DNA from: Posidonia oceanica | Taxonomy: Eukaryota > Streptophyta > Magnoliopsida > Alismatales > Posidoniaceae | Assembly: GCA_037176725.1 (NCBI GenBank) | Contig: JAZBRS010000026.1 | Location: 155,383,501-155,447,500, forward strand | Direction: 5' to 3' | Length of the DNA stretch: 64,000 nt | In this document: piece after piece, positions 22,302-34,110 of the stretch | Position numbering within the stretch: the first letter of the stretch is position 1 | How the letters are laid out: every line of letters starts with the position of its first letter | The notes under the pieces: generated by a model | What the model saw: the letters and a program-made list of their open reading frames with translations, nothing else | Told to the model about the DNA's origin: nothing | Databases searched by the model: none | Translations under genes and position numbers: made by a program

Positions 22302-23051
22302 TCCGGTTGATAGGACCGTAAACTATCATCTTGGACTGGTGTCTTATCTAGCCCGCAGTTGTGTTATATGGCTGACATCCAGTAACTGTCCCTCGTAATT
22401 GCACTTTCTGGTTGATAGAGCCGTAAACTATCATTCTCTGGCTGATGATCCAAAACTCATCCTTGGCTGATATCCGAAACTATCACTCACAATTACGTTA
22501 TACAGCTGACATCCAGTAACTGTCCCTTGCAATTGCACTTTCCAGTTGATAGGACCATAAACTATCACTCCCGGTTGATAGGCTCGTAAACTATCGCTTT
22601 CGATTAATAGGCCCGTAAACTATCGCTTCCGGTTGATAGGACCGTAAACTATCACTTGCAATTGCATTATATGGCTGATATCCAGTAACTATCCCTCATG
22701 ATTGCGCTTTCCGGTTGATAGGTCCGTAAACTATCGCTCCCGGTTGATAGGTCCGTAAATTATCGCTCCCGGTTGATAGGCTCGTAAACTATCGCTTCCG
22801 GTTGATAGGACCGTAAACTATCGTTGCGCCAATCATGTTATACGGCTGATATCCGGTAACTATCACTCGCAAATGCCCTTTCCGGTTGATAGGACCGTAA
22901 ACTATCGCTCTCGGTTGATAGGCTCGTAAACTATCGCTTCCGGTTGATAGGACCGTAAACTATCATTCTCTGGCATGTGCGTTATACAGCTGATATCCAG
23001 TAACTATCACTCACAACCGCTTCCGGTTGATAGGACCGTAAACTATCCGGC
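22302..23051 (+). repeat. GATAG/CTATC hairpin array of element A
   Basis: About 14 copies of GGTTGATAGGACCGTAAACT, each followed by ATC, are mixed with about five copies of a second unit, GCTGATATCCAGTAACTATC. Both have inverted ends (GATAG...CTATC). The middle (GTCCG or GACCG) matches the satellite core at 14244 and the unit in element B, so these arrays seem to come from one ancestral hairpin. Confidence 0.88.
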
Positions 23052-23464
23052 CGATAAGCTCGACACCTTATCACTCTCTTCGCGCGACTTTGTCCCAAGA
23101 AAGCAAAGTCCCGCATCCCTCTGCGATCAGAGAGTCGGCCTCTCTCCTCTCGCACCCCTTTTTGCTAGCTTGCTCCCCGGGCGGGGACAAGCTACACTTT
23201 TCTTTCTCGCCGTGTCGCGCAAGTTTGGCCTGCCTGTCGGGTCTTTGCGCCATATCGCGTTTCTTTTTAGCATTCTTCTTTTGCATCACCTTTGCGCCTT
23301 TCCTTTCTAGCACTGCATACTAGTCCAACATCATCATCATCATCTTCTGCTGCATTGGCATTCTTAGCTGCACTAACTTTTGCACTAACACTTGCATTGC
23401 ATTTGCATTGGCATGCATTGCATACTTTGCATCTCATCCATTTGCACCTGCACATTTGCATTGC
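23052..23464 (+). other. Interval before the polypurine region (element A)
   Basis: It begins with one more hairpin unit (CGATAAGCTCGACACCTTATC, broken in the middle). A segment at 23083-23210 resembles the 91-bp repeat of element C (GACAAGCT, CGGGCGGGGA). A stretch rich in GCATT and CATCAT follows. No gene is seen. Confidence 0.55.
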
Positions 23465-23609
23465 GGCAACGAGCTACGATTTTCGGTGCATCCGCCGAAT
23501 AAGTAACTCACGCCCATAGCAAACCTTCGCTCCCGTCGGTCAGATGGGGTGTCTTGTCAACCCTGAGCAGCAGCCTCGCTTCGCTTGATCTCGCTCAGGA
23601 AGGGGCATC
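23465..23609 (+). promoter_or_regulatory. Conserved pre-LTR block and polypurine tract, element A
   Basis: This about 145-bp block is shared by A, B (36240-36385) and C (50785-50929): ACGAG, TTTTCGGTGCATCCGCCGAA, ACTCACGCC, GTGTCTTGTC and CCCTGAGC. It has an inner inverted repeat, TTCGG...CCGAA. It ends with the polypurine tract AGGAAGGGG (23597-23605), four bases before the 3' LTR. The tract primes plus-strand DNA. The inverted repeat is an unexplained extra. Confidence 0.8.
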
Positions 23610-26600
23610 ATTGACACCCCATTTTGACAGGTTTGAATCAATTGGAATCTTCTGGTGACTTCTGGATCCAAACCTAGGTCAAAACTACACAATCCTTTTC
23701 ATCCTACCCTTCAAAACAAGCCTAAACTTAACCTAGAACTACACCCATTTCCCAAGCCCAAAACTTACCCAAAAATCATAGGAAAACCCACCATTCCCAA
23801 CTTAGCAAACCTATCCAAACCCCTAGAAATTCTCAACCCAAAACCACTCCCAAAAATCCAAGAAGGCCTAGGTAAAACTACCCTTTTTCTACACCTCAAA
23901 ACCCTTCCAAAACTTTCTCAAAACAAAACCAAAACCCTAGGAGCAACACTAGAGACGCTAGGCTACACATTCCTCAAATTTCACCCCTTTTCAATAACTC
24001 TAAACCCTCAATTTACCCAAATTATCCTTTTCTCTCTCCTAGATTATTCTTTTCTCTCTCCTCTCTCTCTCCTGATTAACATCCTTCTTTTCACCCCCTT
24101 CTCTCCCTTTTTCTTGCCTGGCTGTGGGCCCCCCTTGTGCTCCTATCTCTTCTCAATCTTATTCCTATTTTTATCATATCTTTAGCATTTTCTTTGACCT
24201 TCAAAAAAATTATTTTCTTTCAACTCCTCTCTTTCCTCTTTATTCCTCCATTTCTCCCTTTTCTTCTTCCTTTTAATTTTCTTTTCCTTTCTCTTACTAA
24301 ATCCCTAAAAAAACCCTTAAAAACTTTCAAAAACACTAAAACAAAAGGAAAGCAAACTAAAACCCTAAAATAAATAATTAAAAACTTAAGCAAACCATTA
24401 AAAAACCAAAAACCTAACTAAAACTAGCTAAAGCGAAAAACCAAGAGTACAAGTTAAAAAATGCAAAATAAACAAAAAAGAAAATGCTGTAAAATCAGGA
24501 AAAACTAAAATGTAACCAAAACAAGCAAAAGTAAAAACCCTACTAAAAAGCAATCAAAAACAAATCCTAAAAGGAAAAGAAAATAATTAAGAAATGCAAA
24601 GGCAAGTAATTAAGGAAAAGAGAAACCTAACTTAACAAATCTAAAAAGAACAATTCAAAAACCTAACTAAAAGGAAAAAAACAAACAATCAAAAATCTAA
24701 AAACACTTAATTAAAAACTTAACAAGAAAACTTAACTAAAAAAAGATATATTAAAAGAACTTAACAAACAAAAATAAAAAACAAATCAAAGAAGACTTAA
24801 GAAAAAAGGACTAAAATCCAAAAATCTAAAGCTCACCCTAATTAATTTAAAAACAAACTCTAAAAAAGCCTAATTAGCATCCCAAGTACTTAACAAGAAA
24901 AACATAATTAAAAAACAACTTAAAAGACTTAACAAACATTTAATCAAAATCAAACACAAAACAAAACAAAGAAAACCCTAAAAACCCTAATCAAAACTAA
25001 AATCTCTCTAAACCTAATTAATTAACCAAAAACAATCATTAAAAAACTTAATCAAAGTCCTAACTTAAAACAAAACCATTCTAAAAACATTTTCTATTTT
25101 TATTTTATTTTTATCTATTTTATTTTTTATCCTTCCTTTCCTTTCTTCCCCTTTCTTCCTTTCTTCCTTTCTTTCTAATTTTCTTTCTTTTTTCTTTCTG
25201 GGCCCAGTCCGGCCCTTTTCCCCCTCCTTCCTTCTTTTCTTTCTTTCTTTTTTTCTTTTTTTCGCACAGCCCGGCCCGCAGCCACAGTCGCCCGTCCTCC
25301 TTCCTCTTCCCTCCTCCTTCTTCTTCTTCTTCTTCTTCAGTTGCTTCCTCTCCCGCCAGCTCTCCATCCCCTTTGAAATTCAACTTTTCCCTCCCGATCA
25401 CCATCTGCTCCAGCTCGCACCTTCTTCTCTCGCGTCTCAGCAGGATCTCCGGGGGGCATTAATTACCGTCACCTCCGGTCGTCCTTTGCTGCCAGCAGCT
25501 GCTGCTCCCGCCGGTGGGGATTTGAATCCCAGCACGCGTCCCGTCCTTCATCCTGGCTGATAAAAAGCCTCAGCTCCACTCCTCCTTCTTCCGCCTTTTT
25601 GTCGTCCTAGAGAGAGTGAGAGAATCCAGAGCACCCAGCATCCGAATCCCCTCCTTCTTCCACTGAAAAACTCAGCTCTTCCTCCTCTTCCTTTCCACTG
25701 AAACTAATGCCCGTTCCACCCAGCAAATCACTCCCATTTCATCCCCCAAACTCCACCAGAATCCCAGCATCACAGCCCTCCAATCCACTCTCCAATTCCA
25801 CCCAACATTCCCCCCCGAACACCCTGAAACCACAACAGCAACCCAACACCACTTCTTCAAAAATTCCCGACACTGCAACCTACTAAACCTTCCCAAATTC
25901 CCCCACCAAACTCGCCTGAACACCATCTTCAAAACCCACCTGAGCTTCAGCTCCAAGCTTCACCACAGACCAGACCTACCACCACAAACACCTACCCCCT
26001 TCTCTGCCAGAAAATCACCATACCTGCAAACTCTCTCTCCAACAATCCACAGACCAACTTAAACCCTCCTACACCATCACCAAGCTCCCAGGAGTCCGCC
26101 GGTGCCCTCCATTTGGTCCCGAGAGCAGAGAATAGTCTCACCCACCAGCTGCTGCCTCCAGTCCACCCAAAACTTCGAATCCTCGCTCCGGTCCGCAGAG
26201 CTTCGCTCCAGCCATTCAGCAAGCTCTGGAGGACTCCACGGAGTGATTCTGGACGATCGCGAGCTGCCGACGACACCTCAAGCAGCCGGACGACCACCGC
26301 CGGCATCTGCAGAACCCACCCACGTCGTGGGGACACTTCGGACTGCAAAACAGGTATTCCTCTGCACCTTTAGCTTAGTTTTTCTTCGCTCTTGCTTCCT
26401 AGCCCCTTAGACTAGGGTTCCAGTGCCTTCCTCGTCGAGTCAACGCCGCCGTCTGCTTTCTTCTCCGGCGAGCCCAGATGCCGTTCCACCGCTCCGGTCT
26501 GCAGAACTCCGCTCCGACGGTTGTCCCAGGTCCGCACGACCTCCAGGAGTACGCCGGTGCCTTCAGATCGCGTCGACGTCGTGTCGATCGCCCGGATTGC

Positions 26601-27239
26601 CTTTGAGCAGGTCTACGACGCTCCGGCGTCCTCTCCGGCCTACTCCAGGTACTGTCACGGCTCGCCGGACGTCGCCCGAGCTCCGTCTGCCTCCGGAGAG
26701 CATCGCCGACCGGTCAGTGCCTCATCAACAGCCCCCTTCCGCCGGTCATGGCCATTGGTAGCTCTGTGCTACAGTGCCATGGCCGCTGCGAATCTACTGT
26801 AGCTTTATTTTTTCTTTACCATGCTTTTTTGTTGATAAATTGCATATCTGCCTTGCTATTTTGCTTTATTACATTCAAGTCCTGCCTCTGTTTAAAACTC
26901 ATTTAATTCTGAATTAAAATCTTATGAAATTGCATGAAAAACTTAAAAAATTGATTTATTGCATGTTAGTCCTTCTACAGTGTTTCTCTTCAGTGTTTTT
27001 TTAAAGTTCTGGTCCTCTAGTTCTTTATTATTGCATGTTAGTCCTCCAGTCAATAATCTGATTTAATGCTTGTATTTTACCTTGATAAATTACATTTCTG
27101 GTCCCTGTTGTTTTTCTTATTTACAGTTTAGTCCTCTGATCTGTCAACTTAGGCATTTATTTTCCATTTTTCCATACTACATTGCATCATTTCCCTCATA
27201 TTTTCTGATTTTTGCATATAGGTCCCTCATTAATGCACA

Positions 27240-27680
27240 ACATACATTTAAATGCATATTTTGCTTATAAAATTGCATTTTTGACCCTGCATGATTTAAA
27301 ATTGCATATAGGTCATCTGCCTGTCATTTAAATGTATATTTTGCTTATAAAATTGCATTTTAGACCCTGCATGTTTTAAAAAATTGCATATAGGCCCCTG
27401 TTTGCATTCCCAGACCATTAAGACCATTGTTTTGCTTGCAAAACTGCATTTTAGACCCTGTTGATTTTAAAATTGCATGTTAACCTCCCATATGATTTCA
27501 AAACTTGTCCTGATGCATGTTTACCTTGTAAAATTGCATTTCAAACCCTGCACTTTGCAAAATTGCATTCAGACCCTCCAGTTTTCAAAAACTTGCATAA
27601 AAACCCCTAGCTTTTCAAAATCCTCGCATTTAGACCCCCCACTTTTTCGAAAATTGCATATAAGTTCCCAACTTCCTGAA
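27240..27680 (+). repeat. AAATTGCATxT/GACCCTG repeats in the A LTR
   Basis: About eight degenerate units carry AAATTGCATTTTxGACCCTG and AAATTGCATATAGG, spaced about 25 to 60 bp. The same array is in the solo LTR at about 42310-42730 and reversed at about 17600-18100. Confidence 0.75.
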
Positions 27681-28425
27681 AAATCATCCCTAGGTCTTTT
27701 TTTGCATTTTGCATGCATTGCACTCATGCATTCTTGCATTTTGGCTCCCATTTACTTGGGAGGACCTGTTGTGCACACCCCTAGGACCTCCTGTACACCT
27801 AAATCCATTCTTTTCCCCTATTCTGGCCCCTCTGCCTTGAAGCTAGGATATCTTCAAATCCGGCCGTTGGATCTTCTCAACCAAGCTACCTGGACGACCC
27901 CGGCGGAGCACTCTTCAGCATGGACCAAGCAGATCTCAGATCAGGCTTCAGATTTCCAAGGTAAGTCCTCTTGAATCCTTGCACAGCATTCATTTGCACA
28001 CCATTTGCATTCCATGCATTGTTTTTGCTTTCTGGTTTCTCGAGCATGTAGAATAGGACTTCCTCTTCTTATCTATCAACTCTGCTTCCTCTTTTTGCGT
28101 ACTCCCAGTGCTTTGTGTCGCGTTTCCCCTGGATTCACCACTAATTGCGACTTTCTTCCCCCTTTCCCACGATCTGATCGCATCGTGAGCTCTTGGCAGC
28201 GTGCGAGACATATCGTGGGACCTTTTGGTGGGAAACAGTCACAAAATAGAGGTAATCCTTCCACTTGCTTCCCTTCCCCTTTGTAGGTCTTCACACCTAC
28301 TTTGCGTGGTCTTTAAACGCCGCTCGTTCTCACACTTGCGTTGTTTACCTCCCCTTTGCTTCTCTTGCTCTTTTTCTTAGCATTTGCATCTGCATGGTTT
28401 CATCGATGCTTTATTTTGCCTGCTT

Positions 28426-28950
28426 TGGCACCGTTTCGCGTGCCCGCTCTGTTTTTGGCACTGTTTTGCGTGCCGGCTTTGCTTTTGGAACCGTTTCGTG
28501 TGCCGGCTTTGTCTTTGGCACCGTTTTGCGTGCCCACTTTGCTTTTGACACCGTTTCGCGTGCCCGCTCTGTTTTTGACACCGTTTTGCGCGTCCGCTTT
28601 GCTTTTGGCACCGTTTTGCGTGCCATTCTTGTTTCTCGCACCGTTTTGTTTTCTCGCACCGTTTTGCGTGCCGTTCTTGTTTCTTGCACCATTTTGCATG
28701 CTGGCTTTGCTTTCTTGCACCGTTTTGCGTGCCGTTCTTGTTTCTTGCACCGTTTTGCATGCTGGTTTTGTTTTCTCGCACCGTTTTGCGTGCCGCTTTG
28801 TTTTCTGCATTGTTTTGCGTGCCATTCTTGTTTCTCGCATCGTTTTGTGTGCCGTTTTGTTTTCTCGCACCGTTTCGCGTGCCGCCTCGTTTTCTTGCAC
28901 CGTTTCGTGTGCCGCTCTCGTTTCTCACGTTGTTTCGCGTGTTTTACGCC
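28426..28950 (+). repeat. 30-bp minisatellite in the 3' LTR of A
   Basis: About 17 units of the GCACCGTTTTGCGTGCC type. The first half has CTTTGCTTTTGG spacers and the second half TTCTTGTTTCTTG spacers, so two subtypes have expanded separately. Confidence 0.88.
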
Positions 28951-29589
28951 GTTTTCTCTTGCATGTCGCCTGCATTGCTTAGTTTTACCGCCGTTTTGCT
29001 TTTCCGTCTGCATTTGCATATAGGGCAGTGATGCTTACTGCCTGGAGTTCTCACGAGCCAGGTTTCGCCCGGTTCGGAACACAGACAGCGTTGCTGAGCA
29101 TTTAGATTGCACGTTTACTTTCCTGCATTGCATCCCACCACTTAGAGCACACTTATGAGCATTCATTCAGGCATTCATTGGTATTTAGGCATTCAAACCT
29201 GCATTTCCCTGCATATGCGAGCGTAAGCCTAGTAAGACCGATTCTCGGGCATGTTGGGGGTGCCTAACACCTTCCCCGCACGTAACAGGAGTCCTTGCCC
29301 AGTCTTTTGGCCCGCAATGACCATATTGCCCTTATCCTAGGCATGAGTCATCTCATTTGCATTCATTTGCATTGCTTTGCATTGCATCTTTTGCTTGGTT
29401 TTGCGTGTTAACTCACGCATTTCCCCCGATTTTCCTTGTCTCCCGATAATAGACACGGTGGCGACTCTGAATTGTCTTATCTTCTTCTTTTCTTATCTTT
29501 TCTCCTCTGTTTTAAGTGTTTTCGAGTTGAGCCCTCCTTCTCGGACATAGCCGCTAATAGTAAACCTGATTCTGATTGGGATTACTACA

Positions 29590-30086
29590 ATAGCATGTTT
29601 TAAAATGGCATTTAGGCAAGCAAAGCATTCATAGCATGGCATAGCATCCATCGCCTACGGGCGTACAGTTAAAGGCAAGCATTTGCCGAAATTCCAGCAT
29701 ATGCGAGTGATTAGCCTTGAAAGACCGATTCCTCGAGCACGTCGGGGGTGCCTAACATCTTCCCCGCGCGTAACAGGAGTCCTTACCCGTTTTTTGGCCT
29801 GTAATGACCATTATGCCCTTATCCTAGGCACAAGTTATTTTATTTTGCATAACATCGCATCCACTTGCATGTTTTCTATGCATTTCCTCGATTTTCCTCG
29901 TCTCCCGACTTTATAGACTAGGTGGTGACTCTGATTTTGCTTTATCTTTTATTTCTCTTGTCGTTTTTGGTGTTTTCGAGTAAAGTTTCCTTCCTCAGAT
30001 CCATCTGCTCATAGCGATCTCACGTCGGTCGGTGTGCGCGAGCTTTGGCAGCGTGCATAGACGTGCCGACACCTAGGATCGCTACA
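29590..30086 (+). repeat. 5' LTR of element B, right 497 bp
   Basis: It aligns without length change to 37747-38243 of the 3' LTR. It begins abruptly at ATAGC, where element A was inserted, and ends GATCGCTACA. It contains the U5 block (about 29713-29790) and TGGTGACTC at 29923. Confidence 0.92.
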
Positions 30087-30087
30087 G

Positions 30088-30105
30088 TGGCGACTCCGCT
30101 GGGGA
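30088..30105 (+). other. Primer-binding site of element B, tRNA-Arg
   Basis: TGGCGACTCCGCTGGGGA starts one base after the LTR end. Its complement matches the 3' acceptor end of plant tRNA-Arg whose first bases are GACTCCG, plus CCA, without mismatch. Confidence 0.92.
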
Positions 30106-31173
30106 TTTAGACTTCAGCTTTCGTTTTTGCTTTCTCACTTGCTTGCCTTATGCCCTTTTCCATGCTTTTTGCTTGCCTTATGCCTATTTGTCTGCTTTAT
30201 TGCTTACATTGCCTTTACTTGCTTTATTTATGCATTATACATGCCTAAATACTTGCTTGGCGCATTATACGTGCTTTTTGAGTGGTAATTGTTTTGTTTT
30301 ACATAGTTGCAATGCCACTACACATGCACATGCCATGTATACCTGCTTTTTGATATGATGAGTGTTTTTTCTTTTCACTATCATGTCCACAAACACCTGC
30401 ACATGCCATGCACATGCCTTTTGCCTTGTTGTGTGATTGTTTGCATGCCATGGCTTTCTGTTTCTTTTCCCTTCATGCTTTTGCCATGCTTAGGATATTA
30501 GAAACATGTTTGCTCCCCTTTGGCTTAATTTAAAAACAGTAATAAAGCCAACCTTTAAATCTTAAGCATAACTAGAGCTAAACTTGCAATTTTTCTCCTT
30601 GGTTAAATAAAACACAAGTAAAATACTCTAAAGCACATCGTATGATTGATCATACTAGAAAGCATGCATCTTCTCATCCCTGAGTCCACCCACTTAGTCT
30701 GAGAAGGATAGTCCTGGTCTCTCGTTCGGTTGCTTTGGCACAGTGCGAGCTGGTCGGTCTGTCCCCCTTGTCAGGAGTCGTGTCGGTGCTAGTAGAGGGT
30801 ACAACCCATGCTTCGGCAAGGTCAATGCCACTAACACACCACCCGTTATACCTGAGCTCTAGCCAGGGTCACGACGGGGAACTACTTTTTCTGACCTAGA
30901 GTCAATAAACCCATTACCCATGAGTGAGTCCTAGTAGGCCGCCTACTTAGGACATGCATGGTGAGAGAGCGCATATTAGGGCATTCATTTGCATGTGTGT
31001 CATTCATGCCACAACTAAATAACTTTGTAGCTATCTAACTGCATTGTTTGTTCCTGCACAGGTCTCGAGCCGCGCCCACTTGTGCGCCCTTGGGTCGCTT
31101 CTGCTCTGTATCCTTGCATATAGTTTCTGACTGTCCTTTTCCTTGTCTGTCTGTCCGAACCCTCTCCATCACT
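30106..31173 (+). other. Leader of element B
   Basis: No coding is recognised. T-rich sequence is followed by the block at 30655-30910 that is conserved with A (1627-1900), including GTGTCGGTG and ACACACCACCCGTTAT. It is a candidate packaging region. Confidence 0.55.
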
Positions 31174-32488
31174 ATGGGAGATCCATCTTTTGACCTACCG
31201 TTTGCTGTGGATCCCGGGATTATCAGTCAGTCCCCCCTTTCTTTTCCCCTGGCATTCGCCCCTTCCTCCAGGCACCCCCACCTGGATCGCTTCCTAGCCT
31301 AGTCGCCTTCATCTATCCTCTACCTGTGGCACCTCATGCCGAGGCATAGGGTCCGTCCCTGCTTTCACCTGGCACCAGTGGACCGAGCTGTCAGGTGCCT
31401 CCCCTGTCTGTGGGTAAGCCTCTTTGTCCTTCAACCTTGTCTTTTGAACCAACAGCTGTTATCCTTCCATCTGGCTAGTCTGCTCCCCTGCCTCGGGGAT
31501 CATCTGTGGTATCCCATGCCGAGGTATCGCCTCCCTTACCGGTTGTGGTGTCGCGTCCACTGTCGGCTGTACCTTCGTCCCCTTTGTGTCTAGCCTTAGG
31601 ACCTCGTGCTGAGGCATCTACCTTTACCTCCTCAGGTTCTCCTATCATGACACCTTTGATAGCTCTACCTGGCCTGTCTTTGCCTGCCTTAGAGTCTATT
31701 GTGTTCCCTGTGACCCTTGACTCCACTGCCTTGGCAGCCCTAACTCAGCAGGTCCGATCCCTCTCCCGGCTAGCTCAAGAAATGCAGGCCCTAGCACAGG
31801 CCATGCAGAGCCAGTTATCCGCTCTTGCACCCTCTGCCCCTGCACCATCGACACTTTTTCCGGTCGTGCCCCCTAGCTGCCTTGCGCCACCTGCACTCCC
31901 TGCTCCTTAGGAGTTGCAGCTAGGAAGGAAGCACACCCAACGCTGGCTTTCTAACTTCATTCCCTTGGGCGAGTCACTTGGTTCCTTTTTCCCCAAGGTT
32001 GCTCATCTCTTGACGCTGCCCGAGATTCGTCAACTGCCGGATCCACTCCCGGCGTGGCATCGAGCTAATATGTTCCGCAATTTCCATCGAGCCACGGGGC
32101 ACTCAACGGATGACTGCCTCACTTTGCGGGACGCCGTTCAGCACCTGATTAATCGAAGGATTCTTCACGTCAGCGTGCAGGAGGCAGACCTGGCACCTCC
32201 GCCACCACCGGCATACTTTGGTCTACCCAGCCATCCCTTGCCTGGATTTGCAAGCTTCGAGGATGCCAGGTCCGCTGGAGTCAATCGCAATGCTCCCGAC
32301 TTTATCTTTCCCCCGATGGATCTCTCTGGCCCCATCGGATTCGTTCCAACCCCCTTTGCTGTCCCATATCCTGAGCCTCCTGTTTCATTGGGTCAGTCAG
32401 AATGGCCATGCCAGGATAAGAGAGCACACGGCCAGAGACGTCAGGGCAGCGCCAGCGGCGTAGGAGCGGACCCAGCACCTCCCTCCTG
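31174..32488 (+). pseudogene. gag-like remnant of element B without capsid region
   Basis: ATG 31174 opens MGDPSFDLPF and ends at a stop near 31300. A second frame runs from about 31506 to 32488 with TAG at 31908. It is Pro-, Ser- and Leu-rich, with a short coiled-coil-like stretch (LTQQVRSLSRLAQEMQALA, about 31740-31800). From about 31940 it aligns with the C-terminal gag of A: FIPLGESLGSFFPKV, then DPLP, then FRNFHRATGHSTDDC (32080-32120) and LRDAVQHLI. The capsid block of A is absent between the N-terminal and C-terminal parts. The first Cys of the knuckle is replaced. It may keep an RNA-binding or packaging role, but that is inference. Confidence 0.72.
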
Positions 32489-32639
32489 AGGTTACTGACA
32501 GGTAAGTCCCTCTTACCCCTCTTTTGATTTCTGCAGTGGCTTTTCTTTTATTTCTATTTTGTTTTGTGTTTTCTCGCCTGACAGAAAACCATAAAAAAAC
32601 ATAAAATCAATAAACAAAAAAAAAACTTGCATTCCATTT
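32489..32639 (+). other. Short noncoding interval of element B
   Basis: A T-rich and then A-rich spacer after the gag remnant, with a donor-like GGTAAGTC at 32501 and an acceptor-like TTTCTGCAG at about 32534. They are too close together for a plant intron. Confidence 0.4.
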
Positions 32640-32879
32640 TTCATTCCTCTACATTCGAGCTGGCAGCTCTAACTGTCCGGTTGACGGCCGTCAAAATGTC
32701 TATCCGAGCTGATAGCCCTAACTATCCGGCGACAGGTCCATCAACTCATCACCGGGCTGGCAGCCCTAATTGCCCAGCTGACGCCAGTCAAAATGTCTAT
32801 CTAGGCTGGCAGCCCTAACTTCTCGGCGATAGGTCTGTCAACTTATCATCTTGTACATATCACCTCCCGCATGCACATA

Positions 32880-34110
32880 TCATTTCCTACATCCTAGAAA
32901 ACCAAAAACACAAAAAAATAAAAAAACCAAAAGCTACAAAAACATGTTTTCCCTTCTGTTGGTTTCCTCCTTTATGTTTTCCTAAAGCAAAAAACCATAA
33001 AAATCACAAAACCCACAAAGCCCAAAAACATGTGTAAAATCTACAAAACACATAAACATTTGCATAATTCACAAACTGGCTTTGGGACAACAAGCAGCAC
33101 CGAGAGGACGTCAAGCATCGACAATCTCAGGCAGGTCTCACCCGAGCAGCGCCATCTCTTTGCATGTGGCCATAGAGTGAGACTGAGAGCAGAATAGAGC
33201 ATCTCGCTGAGCTAAAAACTCCAGAAGCAAGATCCACCTTATCAAGAGAGTCCACCAGACATGGGGAGGGCCAAAGTAGAGCGGAGCATAGCCAGAGGCT
33301 GCCTATACACATAGCAGAGGTTGAGGGTGTACACCGACCAGCCGAACTCTGAACGCCACATCAGGGACTGCTACCCCAAGAGGGCGAAGACATGCATATC
33401 CAAAAGAATAGAGATCATGTGAGAAAAAAAATATGATAACAAGATATGCATGCTGGGCATTAAAGAAAAATGAAGAAAGAAGTCGAAGAAAGAAGGCGCC
33501 CATGAGAGGAGTGACTCGGACAACCATTGAAGCCCCCTGAACTCTCAATTCCAAGCACCACATCGCTAACTACACGGGAAACATTATCAGGAGGACCTGG
33601 CCCCACCCTCTGATCGAAGTAGCACGCTCCAATCCCTTATGCAGACAACAACTCTACCTCCCTGGCAGGCTAGATGCAACTCTAGTCACTCAAGAGGGGA
33701 AAAGAAATATCATTCCGTGAGCGTCAAAAGCGGTAGTCGGTCCCCGAGGAATTGAGATGGAGGCTAAGAAGCTACATCCAACGCTTCTGCTACCCACTTG
33801 CAGCTAAAGGCTATACTCTGCAAAGCTGAGGCCTCATCCCGAACCAAGAGTGAAAAAGAGAGCCACCGACCACAACTCGGCATGGCATTGCTCGAGGATC
33901 GAGTCCCCTGAGTCAGAAAAGTGCAGAAGCACCCTCTTAGCAACAGTTGCTTTTGAGTCCGAAGCCACCAAAAACATGCATGCTATAATATATTATCTTC
34001 CCTCCTCCCTGTTTTTGAAAACTGGAGCCAAGGACGAGCACTTTTGCCTGCCTCATTCAGAGGCTCCGCACTTTTCAAATTTTGTCGCCTACCGCGTTGG
34101 GTAGGTCTGT
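32880..34110 (+). other. Unassigned stretch in element B
   Basis: A-rich sequence with AAAAACC runs (32890-33070) is followed by about 1 kb of mixed sequence with no recognised family, conserved motif or clear repeat. Frames are short and look random. It lies between two clusters of the hairpin repeats and may be foreign sequence picked up by B. Confidence 0.4.

Larger units (their letters stand above)
1..29589 (+). mobile_element. Element A: giant Tat/Ogre-like Ty3/gypsy LTR retrotransposon (left end off window)
   Basis: The order is 5' LTR end (to 966), tRNA-Arg primer site, gag, protease, RT, RNase H, second RNase H, integrase, extra ORF, repeat arrays, polypurine tract (near 23597) and 3' LTR (23610-29589). 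The two LTR ends are about 98% alike by eye, which ties them together as one insertion. The internal part, without the nested solo LTR at 15507-21495, is about 16.6 kb. Two LTRs of about 6 kb would make the whole element about 28.6 kb. Two RNase H domains and no chromodomain place it in the Tat lineage. It sits in the 5' LTR of element B: the bases after it continue exactly from the middle of the B LTR, with ATAGC (29590-29594) as the expected target duplication. Its partner copy lies upstream of the window. All coding parts are broken. Confidence 0.9.
23610..29589 (+). repeat. 3' LTR of element A (about 5980 bp)
   Basis: It follows the polypurine tract, begins near ATTGACACCCCATTTTGACA with a damaged first base pair (TG expected) and ends ATTACTACA. 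Inside, in order: a C- and A-rich start, an A-rich zone (24300-25100), pyrimidine-rich sequence (25100-25450), a weak TATA-like GATAAAAAGCC at 25559, C-rich sequence with a splice-donor-like CAGGTATTCC (GT at 26354), repeats of the AAATTGCAT type (27240-27680), a second donor-like CCAAGGTAAGTCC (GT at 27961), the 30-bp minisatellite, and the U5 block. About 6 kb is very long for an LTR. Open frames inside are not conserved as protein. Confidence 0.92.

Noticed and set aside
24300..25100. Matrix attachment region or origin in the AT-rich zone of the LTR
   Set aside because: It is only A-rich composition, shared by all A-type LTRs, without specific motifs.
26102..26802. GC-rich, exon-like region in the LTR with open frames and a donor-like site
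   Set aside because: The corresponding region of the other LTRs has the same composition but no conserved reading frame, so it is LTR sequence, possibly leader, not a gene.
28265..29031. Overlapping open frames of 100-250 codons in the 3' LTR of A
   Set aside because: The same minisatellite effect. The frames run over LTR boundaries and are not conserved as protein.
32501..32535. Intron with GGTAAGTC and TTTCTGCAG ends
   Set aside because: Only about 35 bases lie between them, below the usual minimum for plant introns.
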